A DNA stretch of 64,000 bases from Pandoraea captiosa (GTDB lineage: Bacteria; Pseudomonadota; Gammaproteobacteria; Burkholderiales; Burkholderiaceae): NCBI RefSeq assembly GCF_902459775.1, contig NZ_CABPSQ010000011.1:105431-169430 (forward strand), in the 5' to 3' direction. The first letter of the stretch is position 1, and each line of letters starts with the position of its first letter. Of the stretch, positions 35,295-45,764 are shown in pieces. The position numbers and the translations under genes are program-made. The notes beneath the pieces are model-generated. The model saw only the letters and a program-made list of their open reading frames with translations. It was not told the origin of the DNA and searched no databases.

Positions 35295-35404
35295 ACTTAC
35301 TGCACGAGATGCCGACGGACTAATCTGTCGACGTATCCCTCTCGACAACGCCACCGGTGCAAGACACTCGGCACGTCACCGGGAAGGACTCTCCCGAAAA
35401 ACTA

Positions 35405-35427
35405 AGGGTCTCCGTGAGGAGACCCTC
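35405..35427 (-). terminator. Terminator between the two tRNA-Arg genes
   Basis: An AGGGTCTCC-TCAC-GGAGACCCT stem on the minus strand is followed by TAGTTTTT, between the two tRNA copies, downstream of the copy at 35436. Confidence 0.75.
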
Positions 35428-35435
35428 GAAATAGG

Positions 35436-35512
35436 TGGCGCGGCTGGCAGGATTCGAACCCACGACCCCTTGGTTCGTAGCCAAGTACTCTATCCAACTG
35501 AGCTACAGCCGC
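35436..35512 (-). tRNA. tRNA-Arg (anticodon ACG), second copy
   Basis: The same 77-nt tRNA-Arg(ACG) sequence as the copy at 35218-35294: acceptor GCGGCTG, anticodon loop CTACGAA, CCA encoded. It lies 141 bp away on the same strand and has its own promoter upstream. Confidence 0.95.
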
Positions 35513-35909
35513 GCTGTGAGAACAGAATTATGTAAGAAACCAACGAGCCACGCAAGTGTTTTTTGCAAATCTTTTGTCATATCCCCGATTTGCCCGCCGC
35601 ATCCGGCTTTCCATGCGGGATTAGCGCGGAATCGCCCTCACTGGCAAGCCTTTGCCGCTAGAACAATTACTCCACGCAAACCCGCATCAAATCAGGGCTT
35701 TCCATGTGCTCGCCCCGGAGACGGCACGGTATGCTACGGCTTTTTGCAACGCATCGAATGGCGCACCCGCTGCGCAGCGAGACAGAATCGGGCAAGGAGA
35801 CGCCCCGCTCGCGCCCCCACACGACATGCGATGAAACGACGCATCGAGCCGCCCCCGCTCTTCCCCCGGCGCTCACGATGCGATAAAAACCACACTCAAG
35901 GAGGCGCTC
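35513..35909. other. Intergenic region between tRNA-Arg and fadD
   Basis: This 397-bp gap between divergent units holds the tRNA promoter on the minus strand and the fadD ribosome site (AAGGAGG, just before 35910). No convincing ORF, repeat or hairpin is seen elsewhere in it. Confidence 0.5.
35527..35555 (-). promoter_or_regulatory. Promoter of the tRNA-Arg gene
   Basis: On the minus strand TTGCGT (35550-35555), a 17-bp spacer and CATAAT (35527-35532) lie just upstream of the tRNA 5' end at 35512. Confidence 0.6.
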
Positions 35910-37562
<1,653 letters not shown>

Positions 37563-37629
37563 GCCGCCTGGCGGACGCGGTAAGCCGCGCGGATGCGGCT
37601 CCAGCGTCCACCCCCAACGCGTTTCCCAT

Positions 37630-37661
37630 GCGATGTTTCGGCATACATAACGAAACATCGC
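37630..37661 (+). terminator. Stem-loop downstream of fadD
   Basis: GCGATGTTTCG...CGAAACATCGC, a perfect 11-bp stem with a 10-nt loop, 67 bp past the fadD stop. No U-run follows. A second hairpin (GGCCGGG...CCCGGCC, 37691-37719, followed by GGTGTTGTTT) may complete termination. Confidence 0.45.
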
Positions 37662-37884
37662 GCATTGAACGACAGCGGTAAACATGCAACGGCCGGGGGT
37701 CACTTCAACACGCCCGGCCGGTGTTGTTTGGGACGTCGACGAATCCCGCAACGGCGCGTTTGCGATTACCCCGGATTGGCGCCCTCGCGCCGCTTGCCCG
37801 CCCTACCTCCCCGCCCGCCTCCCGCCACCTCCCGATTCGTAACTTTTGGTTACAGACGCCGCGCGCGAGGCGCGGGAAAATCTC

Positions 37885-37900
37885 GGGCACGTCAGTGCCC
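37885..37900 (-). terminator. Short stem-loop after tcdA
   Basis: GGGCAC-TGAC-GTGCCC followed on the minus strand by GAGATTTT, immediately after the tcdA stop. Confidence 0.45.
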
Positions 37901-37902
37901 TC

Positions 37903-38739
37903 TCAACGTCCGACCTTCGTTACCTGCTTCAAAACGTGAGCAGCGGCTGCCATGCCGAATGTCGCTGTAACACACATGCTCGAACCGAAACCGGCGCAAT
38001 TCAGGCCTTGCGGGCCCGCAGCGGCATCGGGCGCTTCCCCCGGTGCACATACCGCTTCCGGATACTGCAACGGCTCGTCCGAGTACACGGCCGGCACGTT
38101 GAACTTGGCTTTCGGACCACGGACAAAGCCATGTTGCTTGCGTAACTGCGCACGCACTTTCGCAAGCAGCGGATCCTGGATCGTGCGGGCGAGATCGTCG
38201 ATGCGAATCCGTGTCGGATCGATCTGACCGCCCGCGCCGCCAACGGTGATCAGACGCTGCTTATGCGCCACGCACCACGCGATGAGCGCCGTCTTCACCC
38301 GAACGCTGTCGATGGCGTCGACCACCCAGTCGAAGCCGCCGGCTAACATCGTGTCGAGATTTTCGAGCTCTAGGAAGTCCTCGATGAGCGTAAGCTGGCA
38401 ACCGGGATTGATGGCCACGATACGTTCGGCCATCGCGGCAACTTTCGGTTTTCCGTAGTTGCCATCGAGGGCATGCACCTGACGATTGGTATTGCTTTCG
38501 GCGACGTTATCGAGATCGATGAGTGTGAGCCGTCCCACGGCGCTTCGCGCCAGCGCTTCGGCCACCCACGAGCCGACGCCGCCGATGCCGATGACGGCCA
38601 CGTGAGCTTCACGCAAGCGCGCGAGACCGTCGTCACCGTACAAACGCGCGAGGCCGCCGAAACGGCGGTTCGCGTCATAATCCACCTCCGATGGCGTGGC
38701 AGGCACCGGAGCAACAACGATCGACGGGGTACTGTTCAT
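37903..38739 (-). CDS. tcdA: tRNA threonylcarbamoyladenosine dehydratase (E1-like)
   Basis: A 278-residue ThiF/MoeB/E1-like protein. The nucleotide-binding glycine motif is VAVIGIGGVGSWVAEALARSAVG, preceded by the TcdA-specific RRFGGLARLYGDDGLARLREAHV. DLDNVAESNTNRQVHAL is the adenylation site. TcdA cyclises t6A37 to ct6A in ANN-decoding tRNAs using ATP. The length and lead-in fit TcdA and not MoeB. The C-terminus lacks the four-cysteine zinc site of MoeB. The start (ATG at 38739) overlaps the start of the divergent AsmA gene. Confidence 0.9.
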   Translation of the reverse strand: MNSTPSIVVAPVPATPSEVDYDANRRFGGLARLYGDDGLARLREAHVAVIGIGGVGSWVAEALARSAVGRLTLIDLDNVAESNTNRQVHALDGNYGKPKVAAMAERIVAINPGCQLTLIEDFLELENLDTMLAGGFDWVVDAIDSVRVKTALIAWCVAHKQRLITVGGAGGQIDPTRIRIDDLARTIQDPLLAKVRAQLRKQHGFVRGPKAKFNVPAVYSDEPLQYPEAVCAPGEAPDAAAGPQGLNCAGFGSSMCVTATFGMAAAAHVLKQVTKVGR

Positions 38740-40849
38740 GATGCGATGGGTAACGTCCTTGAAATGGCTGGCGATCACGGTGGTCGCCATCGTGCTGGCA
38801 TTCGCGGCGTTCATCACGTGGTTTGACTGGAACTACGCCCGGCCCTTCATCAACCGGGAAGTGAGCACCGCGACCGGACGCCCCTTCGAAATTCGGGGCG
38901 ACCTCTCGCTGCACTGGCTGGCCCCGAATGCACAGGCCCCGGGTCTGGGGCGCTGGCTGCCGCGGCCTCGCCTGATCGCGAATGATATCGTGTTAGGCAA
39001 CGTCGCGTGGAGCGACACGCCGAACATGATCTCGGTCGGCCGGCTTACTTTCTCTCTCGAATGGCTGCCGTTGCTCGACAAACACGTGGTCCTGCCCGAG
39101 GTCGCGCTGTCCGCGCCGAAGGTGATCGTCGAGCAACGGGCCGACGGACAGAACAACTGGACATTCACCAAGGGCGACGGCAAGCCATCGCCCTGGAAAC
39201 TGCGCATAGGCCGTCTGATTCTGGAAGACGGCGTGATCCGCGCGAATCTCGTGCCGCAGCAACTCGACCTGAGCGCCAACATCGCCACGATCGACGGCCA
39301 GGCGCCTTATGGCATTGGCGTCACGCTCAAGGGCACGTTCCGAAAAGTCGCTGTCACGGGCAAGGCGCGCGGGGGAGACGTGCTCTCGCTGGAAGACGCC
39401 GGTGAGCCCTATCCGCTTGACGCGAGCGTGCGCATCGGGCGCACGCAGATCGCCGCGAACGGCACGTTCACGAATCCGGCGACGCTCTCGGCCCTCGACA
39501 TGCATCTGCGTTTGGCCGGCCCGACCATGGCCGACCTGTATCCGATCACCGGGGTGCTGTTGCCGGATACTCCCTCCTACGAGACCAACGGCCACCTGTT
39601 GCACACGGCGGGCGTGTGGCGCTACGAGCGCTTCCAGGGCAAGGTCGGGCAGAGCGACCTGTCGGGCACACTCGTCTTCCGTCAGCGTGCCCCGCGCAAC
39701 GTTTTGCAAGGCGCAGTCGTATCGAATCAGTTGCGGCTCGCCGATCTCGGCCCGGCCATTGGCGGCCAGAATCCTTCCGGCGGCAGCGATCTGTCGGGCA
39801 AGCCGAAAGCGCCGCCGTCCGACAAGGTCTTGCCGGTCGACCCGTTCAGGACCGACCGCTGGCGCGCCATCGATGCAGACGTGCAATTCACCGGCCGCAA
39901 GATCATCAGGGACAAGAGTCTGCCGATCGACAATCTCGTCACCCACCTCGTGCTCGACGACGGCGTGCTTTCGCTGCGTCCGCTGGAATTCGGCGTGGCA
40001 GGCGGGCGCATCACATCGACACTGGTACTCAACGGGCAGACCGAACCGATGAAGGTCGATTCGCAGGTCTCGCTGCGACATCTGAAGATGAAGCAATTGC
40101 TGCCCGAAGTCGACCTGATGAAGACGAGCGTCGGCGAAGTCAATGGCGACGCAGCGCTCACCGCCACCGGCAACTCGATTGCCGCGCTGGCGGGGTCGTC
40201 CAACGGCGAAATCAAGACGCTGATCGACCGGGGATCCGTAAGCAAGCTGCTGCTGCAGTACATGGGCCTCAACGTGGGCAACATCGTGCTGACCAAGCTC
40301 TTTGGCGACAAGCAGATCGAGATGCGATGCGCGGCAGCGGATTTTGCGGTGCGCGACGGGGTCATGGATACCCGCACGTTCGTAATCGACACCGACGATA
40401 CGAGCATTGGCGTGACCGGCCAGGTCGATCTCAAACGCGAACATTTCAACCTGACGATTCGTCCGGAGCCGAAACACTTCGGACTGCTCTCGCTGCGCTC
40501 GCCGCTGTATGTGAAAGGAACGTTCAAGCACCCGGACGTCGGCGTGAACGTGCCGACCCTCGTTGCGCGCGCGGGCGGTGCGATCGCACTGGGCGTGCTC
40601 GCCCCGTACACCGCGCTCGTGCCGCTGCTGGAACTGGGTCCCGGCAAGGACAGCCCGTGTGGGGAACTGCTCGCCAGCCTGCAACATCCGCCGAGCCGCA
40701 ACCCGGCCACTGTCAAACCCGTGCCGGGCGCCAACGGCACGGGCACCAGCACCGGCCAGGGTCCTGCCTCCGGCACCACGGGACGTGCGAGCCGGCCCGC
40801 GGCGGCCGCATCGCCGTCGGGCGTCGACCACGGCCGCGACAAACCTTGA
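38738..40849 (+). CDS. AsmA-family protein
   Basis: A 703-residue envelope protein. An N-terminal transmembrane helix (about residues 8-30) is followed by the AsmA domain: DWNYARPFINREVSTATGRPFEIRGDLSLHW is the family lead-in, with DGQNNWTFTKGDGKPSPWKLRIGRLILEDG further on, and a C-terminal AsmA half around LKREHFNLTIRPEPKHFGLLSLRSPLYVKGTFKHPDVGV. AsmA-like proteins bridge the periplasm and help lipid transport to, or assembly of, the outer membrane. The last about 60 residues are Pro/Thr/Gly-rich. Its ATG (38738-38740) overlaps the divergent tcdA start codon. Confidence 0.92.
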   Translation: MMRWVTSLKWLAITVVAIVLAFAAFITWFDWNYARPFINREVSTATGRPFEIRGDLSLHWLAPNAQAPGLGRWLPRPRLIANDIVLGNVAWSDTPNMISVGRLTFSLEWLPLLDKHVVLPEVALSAPKVIVEQRADGQNNWTFTKGDGKPSPWKLRIGRLILEDGVIRANLVPQQLDLSANIATIDGQAPYGIGVTLKGTFRKVAVTGKARGGDVLSLEDAGEPYPLDASVRIGRTQIAANGTFTNPATLSALDMHLRLAGPTMADLYPITGVLLPDTPSYETNGHLLHTAGVWRYERFQGKVGQSDLSGTLVFRQRAPRNVLQGAVVSNQLRLADLGPAIGGQNPSGGSDLSGKPKAPPSDKVLPVDPFRTDRWRAIDADVQFTGRKIIRDKSLPIDNLVTHLVLDDGVLSLRPLEFGVAGGRITSTLVLNGQTEPMKVDSQVSLRHLKMKQLLPEVDLMKTSVGEVNGDAALTATGNSIAALAGSSNGEIKTLIDRGSVSKLLLQYMGLNVGNIVLTKLFGDKQIEMRCAAADFAVRDGVMDTRTFVIDTDDTSIGVTGQVDLKREHFNLTIRPEPKHFGLLSLRSPLYVKGTFKHPDVGVNVPTLVARAGGAIALGVLAPYTALVPLLELGPGKDSPCGELLASLQHPPSRNPATVKPVPGANGTGTSTGQGPASGTTGRASRPAAAASPSGVDHGRDKP

Positions 40850-41188
40850 GCCCCTGCCCCTGAGACCTGAGTCCTAACCAACGAGCCACACGCTGCACAC
40901 ACTGCACACGCTGGCGTGGCGCATTGCCAGCAACTGGCAAAGCAATGCCCATGCCACCGGGATGGATTTGCCGTTGTCGTTGCGGGCGATTTTCGGAACG
41001 ACAGCGACACGCCGCCCAATTACTTCACTCATTAAATATCAAGCACATAGCGCGAAACGCCCGCACCGCGGGGCATTCGGAGGATTGATATTCGGTCGAC
41101 GCGACAAATCGTCACGTGCGCACATTTGCCGACTCTTCGCTATACTGTGTCGCAACCCCCCAACCGCTACAGACCGACTACGATCGTC
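40850..41188. other. Intergenic region upstream of pdxH
   Basis: This 339-bp gap holds a hairpin with GCATTG/CAATGC outer and CCAG/CTGG inner arms (40921-40948) about 70 bp after the AsmA stop. A TATACT -10-like element follows at 41141-41146 with no clear -35. No ORF is seen. Confidence 0.45.
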
Positions 41189-41836
41189 GTGACTCAGACG
41201 CTTTCTCTCGCGGACCTGCGCAAAAACTACGCCCTCGGCTCCCTTTCCGAGACCGACGTGGCGTCCAGCCCGTTCGACCAATTCCGACTCTGGTTTGAGC
41301 AAGCGCTCACGGCCCAACTGGCCGAGCCGAACGCGATGACGCTCGCCACCGTCACACCCGAAGGCCGCCCGGATGCGCGCATCGTGCTGATCAAGGGCGT
41401 GGACGAGCGCGGCTTTACGTTCTTCACGAATTACGAATCGCGCAAGGGGCAGGAACTGGCGGCGACGCCCTACGGCTGCCTGCTGTTTCACTGGATCGAA
41501 CTCGAGCGTCAGGTGCGCATCGAGGGACGTGTCGAGAAGGTGAGCGCGGAGGAAAGCGACGCCTATTACCATTCGCGCCCGGTGGGCTCGCGTCTGGGCG
41601 CCTGGGCCTCGGTGCAAAGCGCCGAAGTGGCAGACCGAACCATCATCGAGCAACGCGAAGCGGAGTTCCGGCGCCAGTTTGGCGACGCCCCGCCGCGCCC
41701 GCCGCACTGGGGTGGCTACCGGCTCGTGCCGGATGCCATCGAGTTCTGGCAGGGTCGCGAATCGCGCCTGCACGATCGCATCAAATTTTTCCGGCTTGCC
41801 GACGGAGCCTGGCGCATTGCGCGCCTGTCCCCCTGA
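41189..41836 (+). CDS. pdxH: Pyridoxamine 5'-phosphate oxidase
   Basis: A 215-residue FMN enzyme of the PdxH family. The family lead-in [35 protein letters not shown] is followed by the FMN and substrate block [55 protein letters not shown]. The C-terminus [24 protein letters not shown] and [15 protein letters not shown] is diagnostic. It oxidises pyridoxine or pyridoxamine 5'-phosphate to pyridoxal 5'-phosphate. The GTG at 41189 gives the standard N-terminus. A TTG at 41126 is also in frame but less likely. Confidence 0.95.
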   Translation: MTQTLSLADLRKNYALGSLSETDVASSPFDQFRLWFEQALTAQLAEPNAMTLATVTPEGRPDARIVLIKGVDERGFTFFTNYESRKGQELAATPYGCLLFHWIELERQVRIEGRVEKVSAEESDAYYHSRPVGSRLGAWASVQSAEVADRTIIEQREAEFRRQFGDAPPRPPHWGGYRLVPDAIEFWQGRESRLHDRIKFFRLADGAWRIARLSP

Positions 41837-41950
41837 ACGTTGTGTCGGCTACGCCGACGCGGTACGCCTGCCCGCCCGTTTTTGACGAGGAGACGTCACC
41901 GTGCCGACGGTACGGATTGCAGTTTTTTTGGTGACACTTGGAGCACATCC

Positions 41951-43162
41951 ATGTTGTGGGAGAAAAAACTCGAAAACTGGGTAAGCGGTGTCAAGACATC
42001 GTCGAACCTGCCCATCCGCCTCGCGCTCTGGAATGGACAGCAATACGATTTCGGTGCCTTCGACAATCCCAGCGTAACGTTGCGCATCAACGGCCCTGCG
42101 GCCATGACGCGCCTGCTAAGTCCCAGCCTCGATAATCTCGGCGAGGCGTACGTGAAGGGCGAAATCGACGTCGAGGGCAAGCTCGCCGACGTCATCGACA
42201 TGAGCTATGCGCTCGCCGGTAGCAGTCTGACGACTATCGGCCCGCTGGAGCGTGCCGTGCGCCACTTCAATCACAGCAAGAAGTCCGACAAGCGCTCGAT
42301 CGAGTTTCATTACGACGTGTCGAACGAGTTCTACCAGCTCTGGCTGGACAAGAACATGGTCTATTCGTGTGCCTATTTCGAAAATGGCGACGAAGATCTC
42401 GACACGGCGCAAGAGAAGAAGATCGATCACATCCTGACGAAGATCGGCCTTCGCCCCGGGCAGACATTGCTCGACATCGGCTGCGGTTGGGGTGCACTGG
42501 TCATTCGCGCTGCGCAGAAATTCGGCGCGAAGTGTGTGGGCGTTACGCTCTCGCAGAACCAGTTCGATCTGGCCACCGAGCGGGTTCGCAAGCTCGGACT
42601 GGAAGACAAGATCGAGATTCGCATCCAGGATTACCGCGATGTGGAAGGTCAGTTCGACCGTATCACGAGCGTCGGCATGTTCGAGCACGTGGGCCGCAAG
42701 CAGCTGAAGGACTACTTCGCAAAGATGGCATCGCTGCTCAAGGACGACGGCGTGGCCATGAACCACGGCATCACGTCGACCGATCCGGATAGCGGCGAGA
42801 CGGCGATGGGCGGCGGCGAATTCATCGATAAGTACGTGTTCCCGAACGGCGAATTGCCGCACATCAGCCTGGCGCTGGAGTCGATGCAACGCGGCGGTCT
42901 GGAGGCAAGCGACGTGGAAAGCCTGCGCCGTCACTATGCCCGTACCCTCACGCTCTGGTCGGAACGTTTCGAAGCCCATGCCCCGCGTCTGCGCGAGCTG
43001 GCCGGCGAAGAGCGATTCCGCGTCTGGCGCGTGTATCTCGCCGGTTGCGCGTATGCGTTCGAGCACGATCACGTCTCGATCTACCAAATCGTTTGCCGCA
43101 AGGCGGGGCAATCGGCCAAGCAACTGCCCTGGTCGCGCCGTTACATGTACGAGAATCGATGA
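41951..43162 (+). CDS. Cyclopropane-fatty-acyl-phospholipid synthase-family methyltransferase
   Basis: A 403-residue SAM-dependent methyltransferase of the CFA synthase/mycolic-acid methyltransferase family. The SAM motif I is LLDIGCGWGALVIRAAQKF, preceded by IEFHYDVSNEFYQLWLDKNMVYSCAYF, and the later block is SVGMFEHVGRKQLKDYF. It probably adds a methylene bridge to unsaturated acyl chains of membrane phospholipids. Betaproteobacteria often have more than one such paralogue, so this may not be the main Cfa. Its TGA overlaps the ATG of the DUF72 gene. Confidence 0.9.
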   Translation: MLWEKKLENWVSGVKTSSNLPIRLALWNGQQYDFGAFDNPSVTLRINGPAAMTRLLSPSLDNLGEAYVKGEIDVEGKLADVIDMSYALAGSSLTTIGPLERAVRHFNHSKKSDKRSIEFHYDVSNEFYQLWLDKNMVYSCAYFENGDEDLDTAQEKKIDHILTKIGLRPGQTLLDIGCGWGALVIRAAQKFGAKCVGVTLSQNQFDLATERVRKLGLEDKIEIRIQDYRDVEGQFDRITSVGMFEHVGRKQLKDYFAKMASLLKDDGVAMNHGITSTDPDSGETAMGGGEFIDKYVFPNGELPHISLALESMQRGGLEASDVESLRRHYARTLTLWSERFEAHAPRLRELAGEERFRVWRVYLAGCAYAFEHDHVSIYQIVCRKAGQSAKQLPWSRRYMYENR

Positions 43163-44355
43163 GCCAGTTCGATCTGTTTGGCACGCCGCCTGACGATCCT
43201 GCGCCGGGCGGACGTGCCAGGCAGGTCGATGGCAAGTCGGCCGCCTCCCGTTCCGACGCGGCGGCTCATGACGACGCCGACACCTCCCGCCGCAGCGGTG
43301 GTTCACGCCGCGGCGTCGGCGCCGCCGACGTCGCGCCTGCCACGCGCGCGCTTGGCAAGCGACTGCCCGCCAATGTTCGTCTGGGCACGTCATCGTGGTC
43401 GTTCCCCGGCTGGAAGGGCATCGTCTGGGACGACGATTACAGCGATACCAAACTCTCACGGCAGGGGCTCACCGCATACGCCAGTCATCCGGTACTACGT
43501 TGCGTCGGGATCGACCGGTCTTTCTACAAGCCGATGTCGATCGTCGAGTACCAGAAGTACGCCGAACAAGTCCCGAAGGATTTCCGCTTTCTGGTCAAGG
43601 CGCCGAGTGTCGTGACGGATGCCGTGGTGCGCGGAGACAAGGGCGAAGGCCTGAGCGCGAATCCCTGTTTTCTCGACGCACGGATCGCCGACGAACAGTT
43701 CATTGCCCCCTGCCTTGCAGGACTCGGCCCCAAGGCCGGTGTGCTGGTGTTCCAGATCTCGCCGCTGCCCGTCGAGTTGCTGCGCGACGTACCGGCGCTG
43801 ATCCAGCGAATCGAAGCGTTTTTCTCCGCACTCCCGCCGCTACCGCTTGGGGAAACGCTGCCCGATGGCACGGTCGCACCCGGTCCGTGTTACGCGCTCG
43901 AGATTCGCGACGGCGCGCTGCTCACGCCGCGCCTCATGCGTGCGCTGGGGCAACTGGGGGTGCGCTACTGCATCGGTCTGCATGCACGCATGCCGCACGT
44001 CGAACGTCAGGCCGCAGCGCTGGCGTTACTGGACGAGATGGGTGCCGGGCCGCTCGTCGTGCGCTGGAACCTGAACAGCGGCCACAAGTACGAACAGGCG
44101 AAAGCGAAATACGCGCCGTTCGACAAGATCGTGGATCCCGATCCCACCACCCGCGAGGTACTGGCCGCGCTGGCTGCCCACTATGCGCTCGCGGGGCATC
44201 CCGTCTTCGTCATCGTGAACAACAAGGCGGAGGGCTCGTCGCCGCTCTCCTGTCACGCGCTCGCCGAGCGCATCTCGGCGCTGTCAGCGGCCTCCGAAGA
44301 AGGAAACGACGCAGCGTCCCTCGACGACATGCCTCCGGAAACGACAATGGCCTGA
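43159..44355 (+). CDS. DUF72 family protein (YecE-like)
   Basis: A 398-residue protein of the DUF72 TIM-barrel family. LGTSSWSFPGWKG is the family start (about residue 75), and ALEIRDGALLTPRLMRAL and RWNLNSGHKYEQAKAKYAPFDKI lie further on. Function is unknown. The first 70 residues are a Ser/Arg/Asp-rich extension not typical of the family. It starts in the stop codon of the cyclopropane synthase gene (ATGA), so the two are cotranslated. The coding end lies inside a hairpin. Confidence 0.85.
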   Translation: MSQFDLFGTPPDDPAPGGRARQVDGKSAASRSDAAAHDDADTSRRSGGSRRGVGAADVAPATRALGKRLPANVRLGTSSWSFPGWKGIVWDDDYSDTKLSRQGLTAYASHPVLRCVGIDRSFYKPMSIVEYQKYAEQVPKDFRFLVKAPSVVTDAVVRGDKGEGLSANPCFLDARIADEQFIAPCLAGLGPKAGVLVFQISPLPVELLRDVPALIQRIEAFFSALPPLPLGETLPDGTVAPGPCYALEIRDGALLTPRLMRALGQLGVRYCIGLHARMPHVERQAAALALLDEMGAGPLVVRWNLNSGHKYEQAKAKYAPFDKIVDPDPTTREVLAALAAHYALAGHPVFVIVNNKAEGSSPLSCHALAERISALSAASEEGNDAASLDDMPPETTMA

Positions 44356-44387
44356 AGCGGCAGGCAAGCCGCATTCAGGCCATTGTC
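44343..44387. terminator. Bidirectional terminator hairpin spanning the DUF72 stop
   Basis: GACAATGGCCTGAA-GCGGC pairs with GCCGC-ATTCAGGCCATTGTC with a single bulge. The left arm includes the DUF72 stop codon (44353-44355). It separates the convergent DUF72 and fabV genes. Confidence 0.7.
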
Positions 44388-44414
44388 ATTCGCGCGCCGA
44401 TGAGGGCGCGACGC

Positions 44415-45608
44415 TTACGCCACCAGGTGGGGAATCGCGACGTCCGGATTCACGTCCGCTTCGTAATCCACGCCTTCGATCTCGAAGCCGAACAGTCGCA
44501 GGAATTCGTGCTTGTAGCCCGCGAAGTCCGTCAACTCGTACAGGTTCTCGTTGGTCACCTTGTCCCACAGTGCCGAGACCTCACCCTGCACTTCCGGCGA
44601 GAGTTCCTTCTGGTCGGTACGCACGCGGCCCTCTTCGTCGAGCAGCGGCGAGGCGTTGTAGAGGCTGTCCTTGTACAGACCGTAGATCTGTTCGATGCAC
44701 CCTTCGTGCGTGCCCTTGGCCTTCATGACCTTGAACAGCAGCGACAGGTAGAGCGGCATCATGGGAATGGCCGAACTGGCTTGCGTGACCAGCGCCTTGA
44801 GGACGGCCACGCGGGCATCGCCGCCGGTCGCGGCGAGTTTGGCGCGAATGCCCAGCACCTTCTCGTCCAGATCCTTCTTGGCTGCGCCGATCGAACCGTT
44901 CCAGTAAATGTCGTGCGTGATCTTTTCGCCGAGATACGTGAACGCGGTCGTCTTGGCGCCGGGAGCGAGTACACCGGCATCGGCCAGCGCGTCCATCCAC
45001 ATCTGCCAGTCTTCGCCGCCCATGACGGCCACCGTGTTCTCGATTTCTTCCTGAGACGCCGGCTCGAACACGGATTCCTTGACCACTTCCTTGTCCGTGT
45101 CGATGCCGCGCAACGTCACCGACTTGCCCACCGGCTTGAGCACCGAATTGAACACCTGCCCCGTTTCCGGGTGCGTGCGACGCGGCGCTGCCAGGCTGTA
45201 CACGACGAGATCGACCTGTCCGAGATCGTTCTTGATCGTCTCGATGGTCTTTGCCTTGATTTCCTTGGAGAAGGCATCGCCGTTGATGCTCTTGGCGTAC
45301 AGGCCCTTTTCCGTGGCGAATTTGTCGAAGGCGGCGGTGTTGTACCAGCCCGGCGTTGCGGGCTTGGTGTCGGTGCCCGGTCGCTCGAAGAACACGCCGA
45401 GCGTGGCAGCGTCGCTACCGAACGCCGCCGTGATGCGGGCGGCAAGACCATACCCGGTCGAGGCACCGATCACGAGCACTTTCTTCGGGCCGTTGGCGAT
45501 CGGCCCCTGTGCCTTCACGTAATCGATCTGTTGCTTGACGTTGGCTTCGCAGCCGACGGGATGGGTGGTGACGCAGATGAAGCCGCGCACGCGTGGCTTG
45601 ATGATCAT
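44415..45608 (-). CDS. fabV: Enoyl-ACP/trans-2-enoyl-CoA reductase
   Basis: A 397-residue FabV-type reductase. The NADH-binding segment [21 protein letters not shown] and the Y-x8-K catalytic pair in [17 protein letters not shown] are diagnostic. The N-terminal [25 protein letters not shown] is the family lead-in. It reduces the enoyl double bond in the last step of fatty-acid elongation. FabV enzymes tolerate triclosan, unlike FabI. The ATG at 45608 gives [10 protein letters not shown], the standard start. It is monocistronic. Confidence 0.95.
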   Translation of the reverse strand: MIIKPRVRGFICVTTHPVGCEANVKQQIDYVKAQGPIANGPKKVLVIGASTGYGLAARITAAFGSDAATLGVFFERPGTDTKPATPGWYNTAAFDKFATEKGLYAKSINGDAFSKEIKAKTIETIKNDLGQVDLVVYSLAAPRRTHPETGQVFNSVLKPVGKSVTLRGIDTDKEVVKESVFEPASQEEIENTVAVMGGEDWQMWMDALADAGVLAPGAKTTAFTYLGEKITHDIYWNGSIGAAKKDLDEKVLGIRAKLAATGGDARVAVLKALVTQASSAIPMMPLYLSLLFKVMKAKGTHEGCIEQIYGLYKDSLYNASPLLDEEGRVRTDQKELSPEVQGEVSALWDKVTNENLYELTDFAGYKHEFLRLFGFEIEGVDYEADVNPDVAIPHLVA

Positions 45609-45764
45609 GGAAACCTCGTTCACAAAATTCGATGATGCCGGCTCACCCGGCAAACACCGCGCATTGTAAACGAGGTCGGGCGCGGGCCGGCATTTTGCGC
45701 CCCTTGTACGTCCGACGCCTATGTGTCCGCTGCTTGCCTGCCGTCCGCCGGTGCTACGCCTCGC

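Larger units (their letters stand above)
37563..37902. other. Intergenic region between fadD and tcdA (convergent)
   Basis: This 340-bp gap between convergent genes holds three hairpins (37630-37661, 37691-37719 and 37885-37900). No ORF with coding character is seen. Confidence 0.5.

Noticed and set aside
38993-40831. A 612-codon open frame opposite the AsmA gene
   Set aside because: It is antisense to a gene with clear AsmA motifs, has no recognisable domain, and is Arg/Ala/Val-rich.
43395-45635. A 746-codon open frame crossing DUF72 and fabV
   Set aside because: It is out of frame with DUF72 and antisense to FabV, both of which have diagnostic motifs.
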